DNA of 64,000 nt from Flavobacteriaceae bacterium UBA4166 (GTDB lineage: Bacteria; Bacteroidota; Bacteroidia; Flavobacteriales; Flavobacteriaceae), in assembly GCA_002379985.1 (NCBI GenBank), contig DFVG01000017.1, positions 1-64,000 of the forward strand. Reading direction: 5' to 3'. Of the stretch, positions 17,259 to 26,596 are shown in pieces; positions within the stretch are counted from its first letter, which is position 1, and every line of letters starts with the position of its first letter. The notes below the pieces were generated by a model. The model was not told the origin of the DNA. It was given only the letters and a program-made list of their open reading frames with translations, and ran no database searches. A program made the translations under genes and the position numbers.

Positions 17259-19739
17259 TCAGAATGAGAAACCAAAGACACCGGTGACCCCAAATTCTCT
17301 AGCTCCAGGATTGTCCAAATAATTTCCACGGAAGTTAAAATCTAAGCGGAAAATCCTAAAAATGTTTCCAATCCCTACACTCCATTCCCAGTAGATGTCC
17401 TCGGGTGACTGAAGCAGCAAGCCATTAGGCTGGTTGAGCGCAATGTTTTCATCAGAAATTTGACCCCAAACGGCTCTAAATCCAACAACCTCTCGTAGAT
17501 CGAGATCACGTAAGCCCGGAATTCTCGAAAAGATTCGGCCGCCAAAATTATGCTGAAGATGCAAGCTCACATAGGTGTCACTAACAAATTCATAAAAGTC
17601 TAGATTGGCGAATGTATTGTATAAACTGAAATAAGTTTGGTTACCGGGAATCGGACTCAACAATCCCAACGGTACAGGGTCTAGAATAGTTCCGGCTTCG
17701 ACCGTAGACAACAATCTTCCGAAGCCTCCCAGGTTCCACGGCTGCGTATACAATCCTTGGATCTTCGAATATTCAAAATCTCCGCCCAAAATATTCTGCA
17801 TTCCATACGTATATCCTGCATAAAAGCTGGGATAATCACCATCGTTAATGATGGTACGTTCTACGCCATATCCGGAAGTTTTTCGGCGTGGCGTATAAAA
17901 TAATCCCACTTCTATTTCGGGTTGTTGAATTTCACTTTGAACAACCCCGTTCTCATCAAAATAATCAAGACTAAACGTTTCGGTGGCGGAGCGCAAGGTT
18001 CGATAGGATCCTGTTACTCGAATATTAAAGTTCTTGGCCGGTTCCAAAGAAAATCCTGCCGTGGTGAGATTAATTCGAGTAAGACGGTCATTCGCTCCCA
18101 CAGAGATCAAGGAAGAAGACGCTAAACTTCGGCCCAACACATCGTTGCTGTTTGTTAAACTGGCCCCGGTTTGCTCCACATCCTTTCGATTTCCCGCAAA
18201 GACGGTAAGTCTCGATTTTCGATCTAACAACCATTTAGCCGAAATTCCATATTTAAAGCGATCATCGCGTAAGCCATAAGCTCCAAATACTTCCAAACGC
18301 CAAGGATCATTCTGACTGAAATAGGTTCGTCCTCCGAGTCGGAAACGAAATCCTTCAGCCTCATTAAATCCGAAGATAGAGAACACAGGACCTACATCTA
18401 CATTACCCACCTGATAATATCCTGTCGCCAATGTGGCTCCAATATTGTAAAGGGTTTGAAATCTGGGAATGGTTTTCAAGGTGTCCAACATTTGATACAC
18501 CCCTTTTTCATCTTTGCTGAGCTGTTCCATTCGCTTTTCATCCCAGTAGGAGTCGGGACGGTTATAGATCGCTTCACTGTAAGGATCTACCTGCTCGCCA
18601 TAAAAGCTCTTGTCTTTCGGAATATCAAAGGCATAATTGTCGTACAAAGTGGTTCGCTTTCCATACACCCCTTGCGCTTCTTCTTTCTTTCGGAAACTAA
18701 AATCACTTAAAAAATAGTCGCGTGTAATAAGAAAGATAGAATCGTTCAACACGTCAAACTCTTGTTCAATATATACTTCTCGAACCCAGTTAAGGTTGGC
18801 ACTTTTACTTGCCTGGAGGTTAATTTCCTTGATCGCCCAGGTGGTGTCATTCACCCAAAAATCGCCTTTAAAGGTCAACTCATTTTTACGACGCGGATAA
18901 TACACAATGTTATAGCACCATTTGTTATCACGATACGCGCTGTCTAACAACACATAATTGTAGACGTCTATTCCGGTTCGGGACAACGGACTCGTAAATG
19001 CTTTGTCAAAGAATTTTAAATAATTATCGTAGACGTTGTATTCTTTATAGAGGTCTTTTACAAAGGCAATCAGCGTTTGGTTATTACTGAACCCACTGTT
19101 CTTATTTCCTTCCAGAATCTCTTTTTCTTCCTTTAACAAATTGTCTCCGTACACCTGACTGTACGCTTCATTCACGAAAATAGGAAGGTAACTGTTCCCG
19201 GTAATCGCCGAAGTATCGATTTGATCCCAGATAAATTCCATTCCTTTGAAAACGTTGCTATTGATCAATGTTGAGTCAATAGTATTGAGATCAAATTCTA
19301 GTTTTTCGTATTTATCGTAGCTGTATTGTTTGAATTTTTTTACACCGTTCTCCCGACGGTTTTCCCAAATCTTACGCAGTATATCAATAGCCGGATTATT
19401 CTTTTTTGAAGTTTTCCCGCTGAAGATAACAACCTCATCAAGGGCGGCGGCTTCCTCTTCAAGCGTAATCTCCATCCCATAGGTAGCCCGTTTCTCTAAC
19501 GCGATCTCTTTGGGGGTAAAGCCAATAAAGGAAAAAACAACAGCTTCTTGTGTTTCGTCACTTTCTAGGTAAAAGCGACCGTCCTCATTAGTAATGGTAC
19601 CTTCGTTGGTGTCTTTGAAGATGACATTAACAAACGGAAGACTTTCTCCATTCACATCATTTACAACACCACTGATTTTAGTTTGAGAGAACAGTGCAGT
19701 AGATAACAACAAAAAGATAGCAGGTAAAAGTACTCTCAT
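17259..19739 (-). CDS. DUF5686 and carboxypeptidase-like regulatory domain outer membrane protein
   Basis: An 826-aa outer-membrane protein. A signal peptide (1-18) is followed by a carboxypeptidase-D regulatory-like domain (KISGVVNDVNGESLPFVNVI, residues 20-105), a linker, and a large DUF5686 region that ends as a beta-barrel (final strand REFGVTGVFGFSF). Members occur throughout Flavobacteriia and resemble TonB receptors without a plug; their role is unknown, and surface transport or assembly is only a guess. The start at 19739 directly precedes the signal peptide. It is transcribed alone, 61 bp downstream of pdhB on the same strand, with no terminator between them, so co-transcription is possible. 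Confidence 0.88.
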   Translation of the reverse strand: MRVLLPAIFLLLSTALFSQTKISGVVNDVNGESLPFVNVIFKDTNEGTITNEDGRFYLESDETQEAVVFSFIGFTPKEIALEKRATYGMEITLEEEAAALDEVVIFSGKTSKKNNPAIDILRKIWENRRENGVKKFKQYSYDKYEKLEFDLNTIDSTLINSNVFKGMEFIWDQIDTSAITGNSYLPIFVNEAYSQVYGDNLLKEEKEILEGNKNSGFSNNQTLIAFVKDLYKEYNVYDNYLKFFDKAFTSPLSRTGIDVYNYVLLDSAYRDNKWCYNIVYYPRRKNELTFKGDFWVNDTTWAIKEINLQASKSANLNWVREVYIEQEFDVLNDSIFLITRDYFLSDFSFRKKEEAQGVYGKRTTLYDNYAFDIPKDKSFYGEQVDPYSEAIYNRPDSYWDEKRMEQLSKDEKGVYQMLDTLKTIPRFQTLYNIGATLATGYYQVGNVDVGPVFSIFGFNEAEGFRFRLGGRTYFSQNDPWRLEVFGAYGLRDDRFKYGISAKWLLDRKSRLTVFAGNRKDVEQTGASLTNSNDVLGRSLASSSLISVGANDRLTRINLTTAGFSLEPAKNFNIRVTGSYRTLRSATETFSLDYFDENGVVQSEIQQPEIEVGLFYTPRRKTSGYGVERTIINDGDYPSFYAGYTYGMQNILGGDFEYSKIQGLYTQPWNLGGFGRLLSTVEAGTILDPVPLGLLSPIPGNQTYFSLYNTFANLDFYEFVSDTYVSLHLQHNFGGRIFSRIPGLRDLDLREVVGFRAVWGQISDENIALNQPNGLLLQSPEDIYWEWSVGIGNIFRIFRLDFNFRGNYLDNPGAREFGVTGVFGFSF

Positions 19740-19800
19740 AGCAAATGTTAGGGCCTTGTGAAAAGGAAAACGGTAAGTTGCAAAAAATAGTGCGGTTCGC

Positions 19801-20778
19801 TTAGCGATATAACACTTTTTTAACGGCTTTCACCACATCCTCACTGTTGGGCAACCACTCTTTTAGTAAGGCCGGAGAATACGGTGCCGGAGTATCGGCC
19901 GTATTGATCTTTTCCACAGGAGCATCGAGATAATCGAATATCCTACTTTGTACTTGATAGGTGATCTCAGTAGCAACATTCCCGAATGGCCAGGCCTCTT
20001 CGAGGATCACCAACCGATTTGTTTTCTTTACAGATTCAAGAATAGCGTCGTGATCCATTGGGCGTACGGTACGAAGGTCGATAATCTCGCATTCTATACC
20101 TTCTTCTGCTAAAGCATCAGCTGCTTTGTAAGCTTCTTTAATGATCTTTCCGAAGGAAACAATGGTCACGTCAGAGCCTTTTCGTTTGATATCTGCTACG
20201 CCAAGCGGAATAAGGTATTCGCCCTCAGGCACTTCTCCCTTATCACCATACATCTGCTCACTTTCCATAAAGATCACAGGGTCGTCATCGCGAATAGCGC
20301 TTTTCAGCAACCCTTTAGCATCCGCCGGATTGCTCGGAACAACTACTTTAAGACCAGGACAATTAGCAAACCAGCTTTCAAACGCTTGCGAGTGGGTAGC
20401 CGCTAATTGTCCTGCCGAAGCGGTGGGACCGCGAAACACGATGGGACATGGAAACTGCCCACCACTCATTTGACGGATTTTCGCTGCATTGTTAATAATT
20501 TGGTCAATTCCCACCAATGAAAAGTTGAAGGTCATAAACTCAATGATCGGGCGATTTCCTGTCATGGTACTTCCCACTCCGATTCCCGCAAAACCTAATT
20601 CTGAAATAGGAGTATCGATAACACGTTTCGGTCCAAATTCATCCAGCATTCCTTTACTGGCTTTATAGGCACCATTATACTCGGCTACTTCCTCACCCAT
20701 CAAATAGATAGATTCGTCGCGGCGCATTTCTTCGCTCATGGCTTCACAAACCGCTTCCCGAAATTGAATTGTCTTCAT
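19801..20778 (-). CDS. pdhB: Pyruvate dehydrogenase E1 component, beta subunit
   Basis: A 325-aa cytosolic subunit of the pyruvate dehydrogenase complex, which with the alpha subunit decarboxylates pyruvate using thiamine diphosphate. Family marks are REAVCEAMSEEMRRDESIYLMGEEVAEYNGAY cut here as REAVCEAMSEEM and MGEEV (thiamine-activating Glu), then GFAGIGVGS, EFMTFNFSLVGIDQIIN, and the C-terminal transketolase-type domain (ILEEAWPFGNVATEI). Length is standard. The alpha subunit and E2/E3 are not in the window; separate pdhB loci are common in flavobacteria. It is divergent from etfB, sharing a 217-bp intergenic region. Confidence 0.95.
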   Translation of the reverse strand: MKTIQFREAVCEAMSEEMRRDESIYLMGEEVAEYNGAYKASKGMLDEFGPKRVIDTPISELGFAGIGVGSTMTGNRPIIEFMTFNFSLVGIDQIINNAAKIRQMSGGQFPCPIVFRGPTASAGQLAATHSQAFESWFANCPGLKVVVPSNPADAKGLLKSAIRDDDPVIFMESEQMYGDKGEVPEGEYLIPLGVADIKRKGSDVTIVSFGKIIKEAYKAADALAEEGIECEIIDLRTVRPMDHDAILESVKKTNRLVILEEAWPFGNVATEITYQVQSRIFDYLDAPVEKINTADTPAPYSPALLKEWLPNSEDVVKAVKKVLYR

Positions 20779-20995
20779 AAAATAGTTTGAATTGTTGCTA
20801 CTGAAAAGGTTCAGACGGACAAAAATAATGGGAAAATGCCAAGCATGGAAACTTTTACTCCATTTTTAGCCCGCTTTTATTATGCATGCATAGGAAAATT
20901 CCAATTATAATTGTATCTTCGTAGCCGCGTAAATAAACGTTCGATAACGTTTTTGTTTACACCTGAATACTAACGATAAAAAACCTTCAAATTTT

Positions 20996-21736
20996 ATGAA
21001 AATATTAGTGTGTATTAGCCACGTGCCGGATACAACATCCAAGATCAATTTTACCGATGGAGACACTAAATTTGATACCAACGGCGTACAATTTGTGATC
21101 AACCCCAATGATGAATTTGGGCTTACACGTGCCATGTGGTTCAAAGAAAAACAAGGTGCTACCGTGCACGTTGCCAATGTAGGCGGCCCAGAAACCGAAC
21201 CAACCCTCCGAAAAGCGTTGGCAATTGGTGCAGATGAAGCCATTCGTGTCAATACAGCGCCTACGGATGGCTATTCCGTAGCGAAACAATTGGCGCATAT
21301 CGTAAAAGACGGTGGGTATGATCTTGTGATCGGAGGCCGCGAATCTATTGACTACAATGGTGGAATGGTTCCGGGAATGATCGCTCATCTAACGGGTGCT
21401 TCTTTTATCAATAATTGTATCGGACTCGAAATCGAAGGCGATACCGCTACGGCTATTCGTGAAATTGACGGTGGAAAAGAAACGTTAAAAGCTAATTTAC
21501 CGTTAGTGATCGGTGGACAGAAAGGATTGGTAGAAGAAAGCGATCTTCGTATTCCAAACATGAGAGGCATTATGCAAGCCCGTTCAAAACCGCTTCAGGC
21601 CAAAGAAGCTGTGGATGCTTCCGCTGAAACACAAGCGGTGAAATTTGAAAAACCCGCCCCTAAGGGTGCTGTGAAATTAGTGGACAGCGTTGACGAGCTC
21701 GTAGCGCTTTTACACAATGAAGCAAAAGTGATATAA
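20996..21736 (+). CDS. etfB: Electron transfer flavoprotein, beta subunit
   Basis: A 246-aa subunit of the FAD/AMP-containing flavoprotein that accepts electrons from acyl-CoA dehydrogenases. It shows the ETF-beta pattern: MKILVCISHVPDTTSKI at the start, a VIGGRESIDYNGG nucleotide-binding loop, and the LPLVIGGQKGLVEESDLR signature near residue 160-180. The ATG at 20996 begins the conserved N-terminus. It is followed 42 bp later by etfA; the two form an operon. The upstream region contains TATCTTCG (20914-20921), one base off the TAnnTTTG -7 consensus. Confidence 0.96.
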   Translation: MKILVCISHVPDTTSKINFTDGDTKFDTNGVQFVINPNDEFGLTRAMWFKEKQGATVHVANVGGPETEPTLRKALAIGADEAIRVNTAPTDGYSVAKQLAHIVKDGGYDLVIGGRESIDYNGGMVPGMIAHLTGASFINNCIGLEIEGDTATAIREIDGGKETLKANLPLVIGGQKGLVEESDLRIPNMRGIMQARSKPLQAKEAVDASAETQAVKFEKPAPKGAVKLVDSVDELVALLHNEAKVI

Positions 21737-21778
21737 CGGTATTCTTCCGAAGTCATTTAACAAAAAAAATAGAATTAC

Positions 21779-22741
21779 ATGTCAGTTTTAGTATATACAG
21801 AATCAGAACAAGGAACTTTTAAAAAGGCCGCACAAGAAGTGGTAAGCTACGCCAAGGGTATTGCAGATGCCATGGGCACGACCGTTACCGCGGTTGCTGT
21901 TAACGGTGAAGGACCGGAATCTTTAGGACAATTTGGAGCATCAAAAGTGCTTGCAGTGAAGAATGAAGCACTACAAAAATTCAATGCCCAAGCCTACTCA
22001 GATGTTATCGCTGCTGCCGCACGCGAAGAAGGTGCCAAGGTGGTCGTGATCGCCTCTACCGCAAACGGAAAATTTGTAGCACCAATGGTCGCGGCAAAAT
22101 TGGAAGCGGGTTATGTGCCGAATGTTACCGGACTTCCCGAAAATACCGAACCGTTTCAAGTGAAGCACAGTGTTTTCACCAACAAAGCCTTTGCGACCAC
22201 TGAGATCAAAACCGATATCAAAGTGGTAGGTCTTGCGAAAAATGCGTACGGCGTGCATGAAAATGCAACCGATGCTGAAACCGTTGATTTCAATCCGGAA
22301 ACCAATAACGGAAGCGTTGAAACCGTTTCTGTAGATAAAGCTACCGATAAAGTGACGATTGCGGATGCAGAGATCGTTGTTTCCGGAGGACGCGGATTGA
22401 AAGGACCCGAAAATTGGGGTATGGTAGAAGACCTGGCCGAAACACTAGGTGCAGCTACAGCTTGTTCAAAGCCGGTGAGTGATATGGGATGGCGCCCACA
22501 CAGTGAACACGTAGGCCAAACCGGTAAACCGGTAGCTTCTAACTTATACATAGCTATTGGAATTTCAGGGGCTATTCAACACCTCGCGGGAATCAATGCT
22601 TCCAAGACCAAAGTTGTGATCAACAACGATCCGGAGGCGCCGTTTTTCAAGGCAGCCGACTATGGGATCGTAGGGGATGCTTTTGAAGTGGTTCCACAAC
22701 TCACGGAAAAATTAAAAGAGTTCAAGGCACAGAACGGATAA
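21779..22741 (+). CDS. etfA: Electron transfer flavoprotein, alpha subunit
   Basis: A 320-aa partner of EtfB, carrying the FAD-binding C-terminal domain. The ETF-alpha signature is seen in IVVSGGRGLKGPENWGMVE, SKPVSDMGWRPHSEHVGQTG and LYIAIGISGAIQHLAGI (FAD site), then INNDPEAPFFKAADYGIVG. The N-terminal domain (1-180) binds EtfB. Length is typical. It is the last gene of the etfBA operon and is followed by an imperfect hairpin with a T tract. Confidence 0.96.
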   Translation: MSVLVYTESEQGTFKKAAQEVVSYAKGIADAMGTTVTAVAVNGEGPESLGQFGASKVLAVKNEALQKFNAQAYSDVIAAAAREEGAKVVVIASTANGKFVAPMVAAKLEAGYVPNVTGLPENTEPFQVKHSVFTNKAFATTEIKTDIKVVGLAKNAYGVHENATDAETVDFNPETNNGSVETVSVDKATDKVTIADAEIVVSGGRGLKGPENWGMVEDLAETLGAATACSKPVSDMGWRPHSEHVGQTGKPVASNLYIAIGISGAIQHLAGINASKTKVVINNDPEAPFFKAADYGIVGDAFEVVPQLTEKLKEFKAQNG

Positions 22742-22763
22742 AATTTTAGTAATTTGCGCCACG

Positions 22764-22813
22764 AAAAAGGGGCTGTTTAATAAGGAATTTCCCTTGTTAA
22801 CACGCCCTTTTTA
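22764..22813 (+). terminator. Probable terminator of etfBA
   Basis: A long imperfect inverted repeat (AAAAAGGGGCTGTT on the left, TTAACACGCCCTTTTT on the right, with a second inner AAGG/CCTT pairing), starting 23 bp after the etfA stop and ending in five T. Confidence 0.6.
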
Positions 22814-22904
22814 TTTTAATTTTAGTTCATAAAACAGCACGAATCACGATGTTTTTTCTGGATTATTCCTTTTTGAACAGTGATTCTTATGTTCATCGCA
22901 ACGT

Positions 22905-23531
22905 ATGAGTTTGGTACGCCTCAACATTAAAGGAATCTCTTACAGTCAAACCCAAAATGGTGCTTACGCCCTTATTTTGAGTGAGATGGATGGTAATAGA
23001 AAACTCCCGATCGTTATTGGAGCTTTTGAAGCACAATCTATCGCCATTGCCTTGGAAAAAGAGATCAAGCCTCCGCGACCACTCACTCATGATCTTTTTA
23101 AAAATTTTGCGGATCGCTACGAGATTGTCGTAAAACAAGTCATTATTCACAAATTGGTGGATGGAGTATTCTATTCTAGTATCATTTGTGAACGCGATGC
23201 GCTAGAGGAGATCATCGATGCCAGAACCAGCGATGCGATTGCCTTGGCACTTCGTTTTCAAGCGCCTATTTTTACCTACAAGAACATCTTGGATAAAGCA
23301 GGCATCTATCTTAAAACCTCTACAAAGAAAAAGGAGGATAGTGCTTCCGAAGAAAAAATTATTGAAGAGCTCATTGCAGGAGAAGATAAAGAATCAGTTG
23401 CCAAGAGCACGGAAGACTACACAAAATTTACCCGAAAAGAACTTAATAAAATGTTAGGCGAGGCCGTCGCTAACGAAGATTACGAAACCGCAGCACAAAT
23501 ACGCGACGAACTTTCTAAACGAGGAGAATAA
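22905..23531 (+). CDS. Bifunctional nuclease (DUF151) protein with UVR motif
   Basis: A 208-aa protein. Residues about 1-135 are the BFN/DUF151 domain (SYSQTQNGAYALILSEMDG, LPIVIGAFEAQSIAIALEKE, RPLTHDLF, DARTSDAIALALRF); plant and bacterial members have been described as DNase/RNase-like. Residues 170-205 are a UvrB/UvrC interaction motif (ELNKMLGEAVANEDYETAAQ). The combination is frequent in Bacteroidota and suggests a link to nucleotide excision repair. It overlaps the nucleoside transporter gene by one base (TAATG), so the two are translationally coupled. Confidence 0.9.
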   Translation: MSLVRLNIKGISYSQTQNGAYALILSEMDGNRKLPIVIGAFEAQSIAIALEKEIKPPRPLTHDLFKNFADRYEIVVKQVIIHKLVDGVFYSSIICERDALEEIIDARTSDAIALALRFQAPIFTYKNILDKAGIYLKTSTKKKEDSASEEKIIEELIAGEDKESVAKSTEDYTKFTRKELNKMLGEAVANEDYETAAQIRDELSKRGE

Positions 23532-25258
23532 TGATGCAGAAATACCTTCTCATTATTTTGGGGTGCCTGTTTGCCTCCACCGGAATTTCACAAAACATTG
23601 AACGAGATTGGGAGTTTTCTTCTATTACGAAAGAAGGAGCATCCTTGTTTTCCATAGACAGCGAAACAGATTACTTTCATCTGGAGAATGGACGCTTTGA
23701 GTATGCCTTACAAGCGAAAACACTAAAAGCTTCCGGAGATTACATCTACCAAAACAATCTCTTAGTATTCTTTTACGAAACACCAAGCGATACCTTACGG
23801 CGTTACCGTGTTTCTCAACTTACAGATAGCACCTTAGTGCTTACTGAAAATGAAGTACAATATTCCTTTACCTCTCCTACACAAACTGAGGTAAGCGAGG
23901 TCGTAACTACAACGAATGATAAGAGCAACTTAGCCCTTAACAACGAACAAGGCTTGGGGGTAAGCACTCAAAGCATCCTGCGCGGCGTCTTAGGAATGGT
24001 CTTTTTATTAGCGGTTTGTTTTGCCTTAAGCAGCAATCGACGTCGTATTAATTGGCGGTTGGTGGGCACCGGACTCGCTCTTCAGTTGCTTTTCGCCATT
24101 TTAGTGTTGAAAGTTCCGGTAGTTGCACAAGTGTTTGATTGGGTTTCAGACAAAGTGGTCACCTTTTTAAATTTCTCGGAAAAAGGCGCCGAATTCTTGT
24201 TTGGCGGTCTTGTCACCGACATGGATACGTTTGGGTACATCTTTGCCTTTAAAGTGCTGCCCACGATTGTATTCTTTTCAGCGTTTACGTCTTTGTTGTA
24301 TTACCTTGGAATCCTTCAATGGATCGTAAAAGGCTTTGCTTGGGTAATGAGCAAGACCATGCAGCTTTCGGGAGCAGAGAGTCTTGCGGCGGCTGCCAAT
24401 ATCTTTATCGGTCAAACGGAAGCCCCTTTAGTGGTAAAACCATACTTGGACCGCATGACGAAGTCAGAGATACTCTGCTTAATGGTCGGAGGTATGGCAA
24501 CGATTGCCGGAGGCGTCCTCGCCGCGTTTATTGCTTTCTTGGGTGGAGATAGCGATGTAGAAAAGATCATGTTCACGAAACACTTGCTCACCGCCTCGAT
24601 CATGTCGGCACCGGCTGCAATTATTATCGCGAAGATGCTTTATCCTGAAACTGAAGCGGTAGATCGTAAACTAGACATCAGCAAAGATAAAATTGGAAGC
24701 AACATTCTCGATGCGGTTTCCCGCGGAACTACAGAAGGCTTAAAGCTAGCCGTTAATGTTGGAGCGATGCTCTTAGTATTTACAGCTATTATCGCTGTAT
24801 TCAATTGGGTAACGGTTGATTGGATTGGAGCGCCTTTAGGCTTAAATGACAAGATCGCTTCGGCTACGGAAGGGCGTTATACCGGATTTTCGATGCAATA
24901 CATTTTGGGGAATCTCTTTGCACCTGTAGCTTGGATTATTGGGGTACCTTCCGAAGACATCACCGTCGTGGGACAGTTATTAGGGGAAAAAACGATCCTG
25001 AATGAGTTCTATGCATATGCCACCTTGAGCGAACTGAAACAGGCCGGCACGATAATCAACTATCGCTCTATCGTAATTGCCACCTATGCACTCTGTGGAT
25101 TTGCGAATTTCGCGTCTATCGGAATACAAATTGGCGGAATCGGAGTACTTGCGCCAAGCAAACGCGTAACCCTGGCAAAGTTTGGAATTAAAGCCTTGAT
25201 CGGTGGAACAGTCGCTGCCTTACTCACCGCTACCATTGCCGGTATGTTGATAGGTTAA
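23531..25258 (+). CDS. NupC-type nucleoside transporter with extra N-terminal domain
   Basis: A 575-aa inner-membrane concentrative nucleoside transporter. Residues about 150-575 are the CNT domain: helices from LRGVLGMVFLLAVCFALSS on, the substrate region GQTEAPLVVKPYL, FAFKVLPTIVFFSAF, and the C-terminal gate FANFASIGIQIGGIGVLAPS. CNTs couple nucleoside uptake to Na+ or H+. The first 150 residues are unusual: a signal-peptide-like segment (1-19, TGISQ) and a beta-rich domain of about 110 residues (ERDWEFSSITKEGASLF) that would lie in the periplasm, resembling small lipocalin-like domains. Context with thyA downstream fits deoxynucleotide supply. Confidence 0.93.
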   Translation: MMQKYLLIILGCLFASTGISQNIERDWEFSSITKEGASLFSIDSETDYFHLENGRFEYALQAKTLKASGDYIYQNNLLVFFYETPSDTLRRYRVSQLTDSTLVLTENEVQYSFTSPTQTEVSEVVTTTNDKSNLALNNEQGLGVSTQSILRGVLGMVFLLAVCFALSSNRRRINWRLVGTGLALQLLFAILVLKVPVVAQVFDWVSDKVVTFLNFSEKGAEFLFGGLVTDMDTFGYIFAFKVLPTIVFFSAFTSLLYYLGILQWIVKGFAWVMSKTMQLSGAESLAAAANIFIGQTEAPLVVKPYLDRMTKSEILCLMVGGMATIAGGVLAAFIAFLGGDSDVEKIMFTKHLLTASIMSAPAAIIIAKMLYPETEAVDRKLDISKDKIGSNILDAVSRGTTEGLKLAVNVGAMLLVFTAIIAVFNWVTVDWIGAPLGLNDKIASATEGRYTGFSMQYILGNLFAPVAWIIGVPSEDITVVGQLLGEKTILNEFYAYATLSELKQAGTIINYRSIVIATYALCGFANFASIGIQIGGIGVLAPSKRVTLAKFGIKALIGGTVAALLTATIAGMLIG

Positions 25259-25633
25259 TTAACTCCGCTTTACAACCGTATTCGCCCAATCTGTGGCATC
25301 TTCCAAAGAGGTGAAAAAACTAAAAGCCCCATCGAACCATCCTTGTTCTGAAACCGCCCCTTTCCGAACGTTCTCATCACTAGAAACAATAGCGATCCCC
25401 ACCATATACTTGGGATTGATATCTTTGTAGGCCTCTTCGGAAATAGAAGCGGGCAAGGTTCTATTGGAGATAAAAACATACTTTTTCTTTCGATAGTGTG
25501 TCTCAGCAACCGAAATAATTTGCTTCGCCTCCACTCGTGTAATTTTTGGAGATTTTAGACTGAAAACCAGATAGTTTTCAAAGCATTGCATAACCCCAAA
25601 GGGTGTAGAATATGTTTTCACAGGAGCTTTCAT
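25259..25633 (-). CDS. Conserved hypothetical protein, STAS/SpoIIAA-like size
   Basis: A 124-aa cytosolic protein with alternating strands and helices (YSTPFGVMQCFENYLVF, EAKQIISVAETHYRKKKYVFISNR, YMVGIAIVSSDENVRKG, AFSFFTSLEDATDWANTVV). The alpha/beta order and the C-terminal helix resemble the single-domain STAS/SpoIIAA-like proteins common in flavobacteria; the call is by general look, not by a motif. The ATG at 25633 is preferred over the GTG at 25639; AGAGGTG upstream could serve as a ribosome site. It is convergent with the nucleoside transporter, with the two stops adjoining. Confidence 0.72.
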   Translation of the reverse strand: MKAPVKTYSTPFGVMQCFENYLVFSLKSPKITRVEAKQIISVAETHYRKKKYVFISNRTLPASISEEAYKDINPKYMVGIAIVSSDENVRKGAVSEQGWFDGAFSFFTSLEDATDWANTVVKRS

Positions 25634-25756
25634 TAGCACCTCTAAAATAGTAAAATAATCAATTGAAATGAATCGTTAATAACTTATAATAAATCTACTT
25701 TCCAAGGGTTTACTTTATAGGCTGTCTTTGTTACTTTTAAAACCTAATTTTTTCTC

Positions 25757-26581
25757 ATGAAACAATACCACAATCTTATCAAGCATGTGCTCGAACACGG
25801 ACACGAGAAAGGAGACAGAACCGGTACCGGCACGTTAAGTGTTTTTGGCTATCAGATGCGCTTTGACCTCAGCGAGGGGTTTCCGATGGTCACCACCAAA
25901 AAATTGCATTTAAAATCGATTATACACGAATTGCTTTGGTTCTTGAATGGAGACACGAATATTGAATATTTACAAGAAAACGGTGTGCGTATTTGGAATG
26001 AATGGGCTGATGAAGCCGGAAATTTAGGACCGGTATACGGTCACCAATGGCGTAACTGGAACAGCGAAGAGATCGATCAGATCAAAGAGGTGATTCATAC
26101 GCTAAAAAACAATCCCGATAGCAGAAGAATGTTAGTGAGTGCGTGGAACCCAAGTGTGATGCCAAACACCTCGCAATCCTTTTCTGAAAATGTGGCACAA
26201 GGCAAAGCTGCCCTTCCACCGTGCCATGCGTTCTTTCAGTTTTATGTGGCCAACGGAAAATTATCGTGTCAATTATACCAACGAAGCGCCGATATCTTTC
26301 TAGGGGTACCGTTCAATATTGCTTCGTATGCTTTGCTCACAATGATGGTAGCACAAGTATGTGGTTACCAACCCGGCGACTTCATTCACACCTTTGGAGA
26401 TGCACATATCTACAGCAATCACAGAGAACAAATTGACTTGCAGTTGTCAAGAGAACCGCGTCCATTACCGAAAATGTTGATAAATCCAAATGTAACCGAT
26501 ATATTTGGCTTCAAATTTGATGATTTTACATTAACGGATTACAACCCACATCCTCATATTAAAGGTGCGGTTGCCGTATAA
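25757..26581 (+). CDS. thyA: Thymidylate synthase
   Basis: A 274-aa folate-dependent enzyme that methylates dUMP to dTMP. The catalytic cysteine is Cys156 in PPCHAFFQFYV; other fixed segments are DRTGTGTLSVFGYQMRFDL, FPMVTTKKLHLKSIIHELLW (cut from a longer run), VYGHQWRNW, CQLYQRSADIFLGVPFNIA and GDAHIYSNH. Length is complete. The TonB-C protein gene follows after 15 bp. DHFR (folA), which regenerates its cofactor, is 5 kb away. Confidence 0.97.
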   Translation: MKQYHNLIKHVLEHGHEKGDRTGTGTLSVFGYQMRFDLSEGFPMVTTKKLHLKSIIHELLWFLNGDTNIEYLQENGVRIWNEWADEAGNLGPVYGHQWRNWNSEEIDQIKEVIHTLKNNPDSRRMLVSAWNPSVMPNTSQSFSENVAQGKAALPPCHAFFQFYVANGKLSCQLYQRSADIFLGVPFNIASYALLTMMVAQVCGYQPGDFIHTFGDAHIYSNHREQIDLQLSREPRPLPKMLINPNVTDIFGFKFDDFTLTDYNPHPHIKGAVAV

Positions 26582-26596
26582 ATCAAACCCTACTTT

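Noticed and set aside
20914..20921. TATCTTCG as a promoter for etfB
   Set aside because: It has one mismatch in the -7 box and no TTG at the correct distance; mentioned only with the gene.
22156..22551. A 131-codon minus-strand frame
   Set aside because: It mirrors the conserved FAD-binding part of etfA; a shadow of codon bias.
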